Source: JBATTK01 sp049670505 (GTDB lineage Bacteria; Bacteroidota; Bacteroidia; Flavobacteriales; Flavobacteriaceae). Taken from it: 49,932 nucleotides of DNA. Below, in pieces: positions 7,806 through 14,243 of this stretch. Under the pieces are notes generated by a model. It was not told where the DNA came from and searched no databases. It saw nothing but the letters and a program-made list of their open reading frames with translations. The stretch covers positions 1-49,932 of the forward strand of contig JBATTK010000088.1 in assembly GCA_049670505.1 (NCBI GenBank). Reading direction: 5' to 3'. Positions within the stretch are counted from its first letter, which is position 1, and each line of letters opens with the position of its first letter. A program made the translations under genes and the position numbers.

Positions 7806-8924
7806 TCAGTAGTTGAGTTCTTTTTTACATTTCTTCCAAAAACCAAAGAACGAGGAATAATAGCCTTGAACGGTAAACATCCAATCCCTGCTTTCGGCTA
7901 TACCCTCATAATGCCCGTTCAAGGGATGTTCCTTGTAGTATATCTCCTTTAAACGGTATTCATTGACCAACTCGTTAAACGCGCCAACATATACTTGGGC
8001 ATTCTCGATATTCTCTTTTAACGCAAGAACAAAATCGATGCTCTTTTGGGATATGGGATACTTTTTAAAAAGGGATGGTTCCAACAATATAATCCTATTC
8101 GCCAAAATCTCCTTCTTCCATTGCGGATCCAGATTGTAGAAATTATAGATCAGAGTAGGTAATTCCGGACGAACTTGAATTGATTTCTTAGGGGGAAGTG
8201 GAGTCTCCAAATTAGGTCTTACGATTGTTCCCAATTTTTCTGGAACAGCTAAGGTTTTCAATTTTTCATAGGAAACGTCTAAAAATGTATGCTCTTGATG
8301 AGTGTAACAGTATTTGTTAATATTGGCCTGATTGGCGTAGTATTTCTTAGTACTGTTGGAACCCACCACCCATTGCCAGCTCAAAGCATTGCTGGCCCAA
8401 TCTGCATCCAATAGATAATAATACATCCACCGTGCGGGATAATTCCAATGGCTTCCGCCAATGTTGCAGGCGATGGAAGACAAATACATTCTAACATGAT
8501 TGTGTATATATCCTGTTTTATAAAAGTCCATGATGGCCTTGTCAATGGCCTCTATTGCCGTGGTAGCGTTAAGGATAGCGTCCGGAATTCCATAATTTTC
8601 TACCTCCTCTTGTGGCTTCTTTAGATCGGTATCAATTGTGTCTTGTTTGGCAATCCATACATTCTGCCAATAATCTCGCCACGCCAATTCCTGAATAAAC
8701 TTTTCAATGGCAATCGGTTTGTAGCCTTTGTTCAAAACGTATTCCAAAATAAACTTTGTTGAGATGACCCCTCTGGAAATATAAGGGGATAGGTAGGTAA
8801 CGGCACCATCGATAAAGTTACGCGACCTACCGTACTTTACGGGATCTACTCTTTGGACCCGTTGTAGTATCTCATTGAATTTTGAGGGGAAAAGTTCAAA
8901 TTCATTATCAAATAGGGCCATCAT
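7806..8924 (-). CDS. Photolyase-like FAD-binding protein with C-terminal antenna-like domain (possible circular permutation)
   Basis: 372 residues. Residues 10-225 are the helical FAD domain of the photolyase/cryptochrome superfamily: YLSPYISRGVIST (44-56), IQELAWRDYW (77-86), IHNHVRMYLSS (140-150), LLDADWASNALSWQWVVGS (171-189) and a following NQANINKY. The normal N-terminal antenna domain is absent. Instead, residues 255-372 look alpha/beta and contain IILLEPSLFKKYPISQKSIDF (278-298, quoted here in parts: IILLEPSLFKKYP, ISQKSIDF), close to IYLVEEYLFFKQYP in the N-terminal domain of the cryptochrome in this operon. This suggests domain order FAD then antenna. TAATG overlap with the DUF2805 gene upstream. 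Light-dependent repair or photosensing is inferred; the FAD assignment is strong, the C-terminal homology is by eye. Confidence 0.85.
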   Translation of the reverse strand: MMALFDNEFELFPSKFNEILQRVQRVDPVKYGRSRNFIDGAVTYLSPYISRGVISTKFILEYVLNKGYKPIAIEKFIQELAWRDYWQNVWIAKQDTIDTDLKKPQEEVENYGIPDAILNATTAIEAIDKAIMDFYKTGYIHNHVRMYLSSIACNIGGSHWNYPARWMYYYLLDADWASNALSWQWVVGSNSTKKYYANQANINKYCYTHQEHTFLDVSYEKLKTLAVPEKLGTIVRPNLETPLPPKKSIQVRPELPTLIYNFYNLDPQWKKEILANRIILLEPSLFKKYPISQKSIDFVLALKENIENAQVYVGAFNELVNEYRLKEIYYKEHPLNGHYEGIAESRDWMFTVQGYYSSFFGFWKKCKKELNY

Positions 8925-9205
8925 TATCGTTTGCTAATTTTGTTACCGGAAATTGCTTTTTGTCTGGAACACTTGAATCGACTGATTTCGGGATTACGCT
9001 TTTTCAGATGTTTTTGGCTTACTCCGCTGTTTACCCGTTTTCTCCATCGCTTAAAACTGCTTTCCTTGAGATTGGCCCGCATCAATTTAATAAGTTCTTT
9101 TTCGGGCAGCCCAAATTGATATAATATAGCTTCAAAGGGCGTACGATCTTCCCAGGCCATTTCTATAATGCGATCTAGTTCGCTATTATTGAAAATGTGT
9201 TTCAT
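8924..9205 (-). CDS. DUF2805 / TIGR03643 family small basic protein
   Basis: A 93-residue basic protein. Residues 8-75 carry the family pattern: IIEMAWEDRTPFEAI, QFGLPEKELIKLMR, and SSFKRWRKRV followed by SGVSQKH and a lysine/arginine-rich tail. The EMAWEDRTPF...GLPEKELIKLMR part reads like a helix-turn-helix, so DNA binding is possible but unproven. Its TAA overlaps the ATG of the photolyase-like gene, placing it at the head of the six-gene operon. TIGR03643 genes are often found beside photolyase-type genes, so a shared light/DNA-repair role is likely; the exact function is unknown. Confidence 0.85.
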   Translation of the reverse strand: MKHIFNNSELDRIIEMAWEDRTPFEAILYQFGLPEKELIKLMRANLKESSFKRWRKRVNSGVSQKHLKKRNPEISRFKCSRQKAISGNKISKR

Positions 9206-9346
9206 GAGTCGGTTTTTGGGTCTAGTTTTAAATCGGAGTTATGTTGTTTCATTATCCAAATACGTTTCTGATATGATTATCGCTTTTAAATTGCCCCATT
9301 TGAACGAGCATTTTTTTCTTATTGCTCCCAATATATCGGTAGAGTA

Positions 9347-9889
9347 TTATTTTAGGTGCTTGGTTATTTTAGAACTCATGGGATTGGTAAGGGAATAGTA
9401 AACATCCATTAATTCTCCTTCACCATTAACCAGATATTTTTGAAAGTTCCATTTTACCGTGCTGTTCAACCTTCCATTAAGCGCTTTTTTAGTCAACCAG
9501 GCATACAAAGGGTGCTGATTGTTTCCTTTTACTAACAATTTTTCGGTCAATAAGAAGTCGACCCCAAAATTCTTTTGGCAAAAGGATTGAATCTGACGGG
9601 CCTCGCCGGGTTCTTGTTTCCCGAACTGATTGCAAGGTGCACCTATGACCACCAAGGTTTCCTTATACATATCACTTAATTTTTGCAAGTCCTTATATTG
9701 CTTGGTAAAGCCGCATTTAGAGGCCACATTTACAAACAGTATATGTTTGGATCTAAAATCCGATAAATGAATAGGATTTCCGTCCAAGCCACCGATCTTA
9801 ATATCATATATCGATTTTTTTTTCAAAGCATTGTCGACATCCGATTTCTTAAAAGAGGGTGCAAACTTTAAAGTTTTTAAGTATTTCAT
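9347..9889 (-). CDS. Glutathione peroxidase family protein
   Basis: A 180-residue thiol peroxidase of the glutathione peroxidase fold with cysteine rather than selenocysteine. Visible motifs are NVASKCGFTKQY with the peroxidatic Cys at 59, the APCNQFGKQEP segment (85-95) with the conserved Gln, and VKWNFQKYLV with the Trp/Asn pair at 147-148, completing the Cys-Gln-Trp-Asn site. There is no clear signal peptide; the first 25 residues are basic and poorly conserved, so cytoplasmic localisation is likely. Reduction of organic or hydrogen peroxide, probably with thioredoxin as donor as for most bacterial members. The gene lies between the Lacal_2735-type gene and the photolyase operon on the same strand. 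Confidence 0.93.
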   Translation of the reverse strand: MKYLKTLKFAPSFKKSDVDNALKKKSIYDIKIGGLDGNPIHLSDFRSKHILFVNVASKCGFTKQYKDLQKLSDMYKETLVVIGAPCNQFGKQEPGEARQIQSFCQKNFGVDFLLTEKLLVKGNNQHPLYAWLTKKALNGRLNSTVKWNFQKYLVNGEGELMDVYYSLTNPMSSKITKHLK

Positions 9890-10013
9890 GCAAATAGCTT
9901 AGGTTTTGAACGTTTCCATTTTTTTATCCACACCTCCTTAGGCTTTTTTTAGTATGTTGGTAATCCGGTTACGCCATACTTTCCTAAAACCCTAGGGCGG
10001 ATTCAAAAATCAC

Positions 10014-10184
10014 CTATTGGCGTTCCAATTTTTCAATCTGCTTCATCACCTCCTCCGCCTCATACACTTTATCATCACTCAATTTTCTATTTGTTTTCGA
10101 TAAGCGATGTGCTTCTTTCATTAGGTTTTGATATTGTTGCTGAAGCACGTCTTTTTCCGATTTCTTCTTAAATAGGCCGAACAT
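10014..10184 (-). CDS. Lacal_2735-type small coiled-coil protein
   Basis: A 56-residue ORF starting at ATG 10184. The N-terminus MFGLFKKKSEK is followed by heptad-like helices (LQQQYQNLMKEAHRLSKTNRK, then DKVYEAEEVMKQIEKLERQ), a charged coiled coil. This matches the short Flavobacteriia family named Lacal_2735, of unknown function. It lies 124 bp upstream of the glutathione peroxidase gene on the same strand and downstream of the repeat block at 10.3-10.95 kb. Confidence 0.82.
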   Translation of the reverse strand: MFGLFKKKSEKDVLQQQYQNLMKEAHRLSKTNRKLSDDKVYEAEEVMKQIEKLERQ

Positions 10185-10323
10185 AATGGATGGGTTTTAA
10201 ATTCAAATAAAATAAACGTTATAGGTTTAATTATAAACACTAGGTAAAAATACAAAATGTTTATGTTTTTTGTGTAATCATTAAACAAAATAATTTGCTG
10301 GATCTTTGAGTAGTAACTACACG

Positions 10324-10445
10324 ACCCGTTGTGCGTTTTGGAGTTTATAAAGCGGAAAAAGTGTCAGTTCGAGTGGTTTTTCGCAACAAAGTGGAGAAAA
10401 ATTGTATCGAGAATAGCTTTTTTTGATTCAAAATGCACAACGGGT
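10324..10445. repeat. 122-bp element with terminal inverted repeats
   Basis: The left end reads ACCCGTTGTGCGTTTTGG and the right end is the near-perfect inverse CAAAATGCACAACGGGT. Inside is an imperfect inverted repeat, GTTCGAGTGG...GTATCGAGAA, a pattern I recall as common between flavobacterial genes. Non-coding, MITE- or REP-like. Confidence 0.65.
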
Positions 10446-10775
10446 CTTTAACTTATGCCGTAATGAACGGGCTATAAGGTTTTTGCACACCCCGAGGGCT
10501 ACATATAGATTGGAAGACCCATTTTTTAGTCCCGTCAGGGACTTCCTCTTGGTAAACGATAACCGATGCCGTATCAAAAAGTGCCATTAGGTACTTTATA
10601 AGGCACAAAGACAAAGGCGGTCCGATCGTTTTTACCTAGCTAAAGTCCCTAAAGGGATAATGTGAAGATCCCTATGGACGACATAGATCGGGGGATTCTT
10701 GTTTTCACGTAAAGCCTACCATCCCATCTAAATGAGTAGTGACCGATGCCATAAGTATAGTGGAACAGTGTTAAA

Positions 10776-10954
10776 ACCCATTGTGCATTTTGAGAATGAA
10801 AACAAAGGTTTTTGGTTATGTATACCAATAGGTCATATTAAATCCGTCAAAAAACCGGTTTTGAAATTAGAAATTAATTTTAAATATGCTACTTTAACTA
10901 AAAATTACTCGAATTTGCTATTTTGAAGTTAAAATACCAAAATGCACAACGGGT
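10776..10954. repeat. 179-bp element with the same terminal inverted repeats
   Basis: The left end ACCCATTGTGCATTTTGAG and the right end AAAATGCACAACGGGT are inverted copies of the same terminus as the 10324-10445 element, with one central base changed at the left end (CCCATT for CCCGTT). The interior is AT-rich and unrelated by eye to the first element. A 64-codon ORF crosses it but has no coding character. Confidence 0.6.
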
Positions 10955-11006
10955 TATATTACCTACAGAAAATAGTGAGTTTAAACATACTCTAAGAAGA
11001 AAAATC

Positions 11007-11408
11007 ATGAAAATCACTTTATTGTTGATTGCCCTATCCATTGGTCTTTTGGGCTATGGACAAGAGGATGCCAGAATTTCTACCGTCGATTTTGTCCAGA
11101 TTTTAAATGATAATGAGAAAGAAGCCATTTTCTATTATAAGCATAATTGGAAAATTCTACGGGAAATGGCATTAAAAAAAGAATACATCCATTCCTTTCA
11201 ATTGTTGGAAACACCGACCAGCAATAAAGAACCTTTTGATCTCATGCTTATTACAACCTATCCGAACCAGGAACAATATGACCTTAGGGAAGCACATTTT
11301 TCTGAATTGATCAAAGAGAAGGGCAAGTTGGAGTTATTGAACAATAAGGAGCCGAACGCGTTCAGGAAAGCTTTATTCAGAAAAGAAATGGTGAGACATC
11401 TAAATTAA
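11007..11408 (+). CDS. Small secreted protein, unknown function
   Basis: 133 residues from the ATG at 11007. The first 19 residues (MKITLLLIALSIGLLGYGQ) form a signal peptide with a typical Bacteroidetes cleavage region ending GYGQ, so the product is exported. The frame is open further upstream, but that part runs into the repeat element and lacks coding character. The mature part is charged and alpha/beta (FVQILNDNEKEAIFYYKHNW, FQLLETPTSN, FDLMLITTYPNQEQY), with a shape reminiscent of dimeric alpha/beta-barrel (EthD/ABM-like) proteins, a weak suggestion only. It stands alone on the plus strand and converges with the glutaredoxin gene. Confidence 0.75.
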   Translation: MKITLLLIALSIGLLGYGQEDARISTVDFVQILNDNEKEAIFYYKHNWKILREMALKKEYIHSFQLLETPTSNKEPFDLMLITTYPNQEQYDLREAHFSELIKEKGKLELLNNKEPNAFRKALFRKEMVRHLN

Positions 11409-11592
11409 AACATGACCTTTTGAGCGCTGATACCAAAGTAAAAATTTAGTAACGGGCGTTACTACCGAGAACCGTCCAAGAATGAAACATTATTTGGATC
11501 CCACTCAAGATAAGAAGAAGAGACCATGACAATGCATGTACGGTACCTGTAAAATTTAGACCACAGGATATGATGTTCTTTGCTGGGGTACT

Positions 11593-11850
11593 TTATTCTT
11601 TGATTCCATTTTTTTCTAAAAACCCATCCAATTCCTTGATTCCAGGATTCTTTAGAAAATCGCTTCCGTAGGTAATCGTAGGGAATTTGAGTTGCCCATC
11701 ATATAAGGCACGAACCCTCTCCTCTGCTTCCTTGTCCGTCTCTACATTATAATCTTCAAATTCTACCCATATGGATTGTAGATAGTTACGTAGATTGGCA
11801 GATTTCAAACACCAATCGGCCCCATAAAGTTTCAATTTTTTCTCAGACAT
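11593..11850 (-). CDS. Glutaredoxin-family protein with CxxS active site
   Basis: An 85-residue thioredoxin-fold protein: KLKLYGADWCLKSANL (active site CLKS at residues 14-17), the cis-proline region KFPTITYGSDFLKNPG (55-70), and a C-terminal helix. The second active-site position is Ser, i.e. monothiol. Such proteins reduce mixed disulfides or carry Fe-S clusters; the substrate is unknown. The start overlaps the end of the cation antiporter gene by 8 bp, so the two are translationally coupled, suggesting redox control or maintenance of the transporter (inference). Confidence 0.85.
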   Translation of the reverse strand: MSEKKLKLYGADWCLKSANLRNYLQSIWVEFEDYNVETDKEAEERVRALYDGQLKFPTITYGSDFLKNPGIKELDGFLEKNGIKE

Positions 11851-13030
11851 TGGTAGTAGATTTTATGGGTTTGGATAACCAGGGTCGAATCTTTTCCGCA
11901 TTCCCTACAATGAATGGGGTAACGGACATCAGCAAAATAGATACCGCAAGGAAAATTTGGTAGTTGTTCTTGCTTATCAGTTCGTACTCCAAGCCGCTTT
12001 GGGCCAGCACAAAGGAGAATTCCCCGATCTGCGCAATGGAAAAACCAATGGCCAAGGCCGTGGTCCAGTCCATTTTTAGCGTCCTGGCCGCAAGTATACC
12101 AGCTGCCGCCTTTACCAATAACGCAAAGATGAACCAAAAGACGATCCAAGGGAAATCCGTTAAAAATATATGGTAGTCCAACAACATGCCCATGGAGATA
12201 AAGAAGAAACTCATAAAAACGTACCGAAAAGGTAAGAAACAAGAAATGGCCATTCGGTTATAATCGGTTTCCGCAATGATCAATCCCGCTATAAAAGCAC
12301 CAAGTGCCAAAGACAGCCCCAATTTTTCCGTTAGCAACGCAATTCCCGTAACAATAAAAACAGTGGCAATCAAAAATACTTCCTGACTTTGTATTTTCAT
12401 AACGGTCTTTAAAAAGAAGGGGATAACAAACTGCGCCAAAGCATAGGATATACCGCCCATAAGCACCAATTTTCCCAATAACCATAGTAATTCCTCCCAT
12501 CCATTTCCCCCGGCTCCGGCTAAAATGGGAGTAAATAACATAAGGGGTACGATCATAATATCCTGAAACAGCAAAATGGCAAGAATGAACTTGCCATGGG
12601 GGGTAGTTATCTTGTTTCGGTCCTGCAACGTTTTGACCACGATGGCGGTACTACTCAAGGCATACAAAAATCCCCAAAAAACACTTTCCTCCAAAGAAGG
12701 ACGCATCAGTAACCAGATCAAACCTGCGGTCAGGAAAATAGTAAAGAATACTTGGGAAGCACCCCCGATCAGCACATAATTCTTGATGCGTTTTAGATTG
12801 GTAAAGGAAAACTCCAGCCCAACGGTAAATAAGAGTAGGATAATACCGATCTCCGCATATACCTCCACTTCATCCATATCGGCAAAATAACTTGTGGTGT
12901 TCGGGCTTAGAAGTACACCTGTAATCAAATAGCCGATGATATAGCGTATTTTGAGGAATTTACAAATAATGATGACTGCTGTGGCAACTCCGAAAATGGC
13001 ACAGATGTTAATGAGAATATGATGTTGCAT
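11843..13030 (-). CDS. Monovalent cation:proton antiporter, CPA2 (Kef/RosB-like), without a regulatory domain
   Basis: A 395-residue membrane protein of 11-13 spans. The CPA2 pattern is clear: IIGYLITGVLLSP near the N-terminus, EIGIILLLFTVGLEFS (60-75), ALSSTAIVVKTL (128-139), LFQDIMIVPL (150-159, with the ion-binding QD) and LALGAFIAGLIIAET (240-254). KefB/KefC proteins have a C-terminal TrkA-N (RCK) domain; this one stops after the membrane part, so any gating must come from elsewhere. The adjacent overlapping glutaredoxin gene is a natural candidate. Exchange of K+ or Na+ for H+ is expected; ion specificity cannot be read from the sequence. Confidence 0.9.
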   Translation of the reverse strand: MQHHILINICAIFGVATAVIIICKFLKIRYIIGYLITGVLLSPNTTSYFADMDEVEVYAEIGIILLLFTVGLEFSFTNLKRIKNYVLIGGASQVFFTIFLTAGLIWLLMRPSLEESVFWGFLYALSSTAIVVKTLQDRNKITTPHGKFILAILLFQDIMIVPLMLFTPILAGAGGNGWEELLWLLGKLVLMGGISYALAQFVIPFFLKTVMKIQSQEVFLIATVFIVTGIALLTEKLGLSLALGAFIAGLIIAETDYNRMAISCFLPFRYVFMSFFFISMGMLLDYHIFLTDFPWIVFWFIFALLVKAAAGILAARTLKMDWTTALAIGFSIAQIGEFSFVLAQSGLEYELISKNNYQIFLAVSILLMSVTPFIVGNAEKIRPWLSKPIKSTTNV

Positions 13031-13145
13031 TTAACGTGTTTTAAGAATTTAACCCCCCTCCGTTAACACCATATGCAAAAGCGTATGATCCAAGCCCCCT
13101 TTTCGTTAAAAAACCGGTTTGGGGAATTAGGTGGGTTCCTCATTT

Positions 13146-13153
13146 CAAAATTA
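13146..13153 (-). promoter_or_regulatory. Bacteroidetes-type -7 box upstream of the antiporter-glutaredoxin operon
   Basis: The minus strand reads TAATTTTG (TAnnTTTG consensus), with a TTTTTG element about 21 bp upstream as a -33 match. The predicted start of transcription near 13138 leaves a leader of about 108 nt before the antiporter ATG, long enough for post-transcriptional control; no known riboswitch is recognised there. Confidence 0.45.
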
Positions 13154-13209
13154 CATTTTTATTCAGATTTAATGCAAAAATAGGTCGTTATTCCTATGGA
13201 CGAACTCAA

Positions 13210-14091
13210 CTATATCTTAAAGCGAACTCCTCCCCTGAAGTGAAAATTATTGCGATCGTCCAACTCAAACAAACTATCCGTATTACCCTCCTGTAGTTCA
13301 AATACTTTATTAAAAATATAGGTGGAGTTCATATAAATCTCAATATGTTCGCCAAATTTATACTCCAACCGCAATCCCCCAAGAATCAATGCCATTCTTA
13401 TGGTATCCGCAACATCTGTATTATTTATAGTAACCCTTGTTTGCAGATTGGCATTAAAACCATCTAACTGCGCAAGGAGCTTTATCCTAAAACGCTCGGA
13501 CCAGTGGTATTGGAAGTTGGCTCTTGGCACACCAACATTATAAGACCACTTGGGGTGAAATTTTTTATAATAACTAATAAAAGGTAATGGAAATGGAATA
13601 CCCCTATTACCGGCATACGATACCCCAAGGATAAGCCGATAGGGTTTTGGAACATCCGCAGCCTCTTTTTTATCTTTTATAAAGACAACATCCCCCGAAA
13701 GGACAATGTCCTCCAATAATAGATCCCTTGCCCTAAGATTGGAACTAAATCCTGGTAAAATACGTGCCCCAAACCTCCAATCCTCGTTTACCTTAAAGGT
13801 ATAGCCAATATTAAAATCCAGTAATTGAAAATCTTCCAGTTCCTGTTGATCAAATTCCTCGTTGTCCTCATCAAAGGCGAGGTCGATACTACTATAATCT
13901 ATGCCTAATACCAAAAAGGCATCGTTTTTAAGCTTGATAGGATAGTTAAACAACACCCGTTTTTTGGTCATTTCAATATTGGATTTACCACTGGGTATAA
14001 TCGTATATTCCACTCTTGCCAGATCTGAAAGTTGACCAGATGCACATTGTATATAAAAAGAACAAAGAAAAATAAGTACTAATCTCTTCAT
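13210..14091 (-). CDS. DUF6268 family outer-membrane beta-barrel protein
   Basis: 293 residues. A 19-residue signal peptide (MKRLVLIFLCSFYIQCASG) is followed by alternating hydrophobic/polar strands typical of an outer-membrane barrel: VLGIDYSSIDLAF, LDFNIGYTFKV, RFGARILPGF, RLILGVSYAG, WSYNVGVPRANFQYHW and a final strand HFRGGVRFKI with an aromatic/hydrophobic terminus. This matches the DUF6268 family of Flavobacteriia. Function is unknown; channel or adhesin-like roles are possible. A single-gene unit between the antiporter operon and the metalloprotease gene on the same strand. Confidence 0.8.
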   Translation of the reverse strand: MKRLVLIFLCSFYIQCASGQLSDLARVEYTIIPSGKSNIEMTKKRVLFNYPIKLKNDAFLVLGIDYSSIDLAFDEDNEEFDQQELEDFQLLDFNIGYTFKVNEDWRFGARILPGFSSNLRARDLLLEDIVLSGDVVFIKDKKEAADVPKPYRLILGVSYAGNRGIPFPLPFISYYKKFHPKWSYNVGVPRANFQYHWSERFRIKLLAQLDGFNANLQTRVTINNTDVADTIRMALILGGLRLEYKFGEHIEIYMNSTYIFNKVFELQEGNTDSLFELDDRNNFHFRGGVRFKI

Positions 14092-14243
14092 TAAGGTTTT
14101 TGAACGGCTTCTTATTAGATAAAGGTACCTTAGTGTTGTGGATGTCTTAAAGGACGAACGAATATAAGGAATATGAACTGTTAAAACCTATTTCCTGGAG
14201 GAGTTCTTCCGTATCGGAAGTTTTTGTAGGACATATTGTGAAA

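Larger units (their letters stand above)
10185..11006. other. Gene-free repeat-rich intergenic block
   Basis: An 822-bp stretch without a credible gene. It holds two elements bounded by related inverted termini (10324-10445 and 10776-10954). Between them lie short palindromes, GTCCCGTCAGGGAC (10529-10542) and TCCCTAAAGGGA (10646-10657), two diverged copies of an ACATAGATyGG-containing segment (10489-10512 and 10668-10692), and two CCGATGCC copies (10563 and 10743). The pattern resembles REP/MITE-type non-autonomous repeats. No tRNA, transposase or promoter could be recognised. Confidence 0.7.

Noticed and set aside
10732..10926. 64-codon plus-strand ORF in the repeat block
   Set aside because: It spans repeat DNA including the left terminus of the second element and has no recognisable family, start signal or coding-type composition.
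10923..11006. N-terminal extension (28 codons) of the small secreted protein
   Set aside because: It would begin inside the terminal repeat of the second element and bury a clear signal peptide; the ATG at 11007 is preferred.
10185..11006. CRISPR array
   Set aside because: Repeats are few, unequal in spacing, inverted and diverged; no cas genes are nearby.
11449..11462. GTAACGGGCGTTAC palindrome as terminator between convergent genes
   Set aside because: Six-base arms with a 2-base loop and no T-run on either strand; cannot form a normal terminator hairpin.
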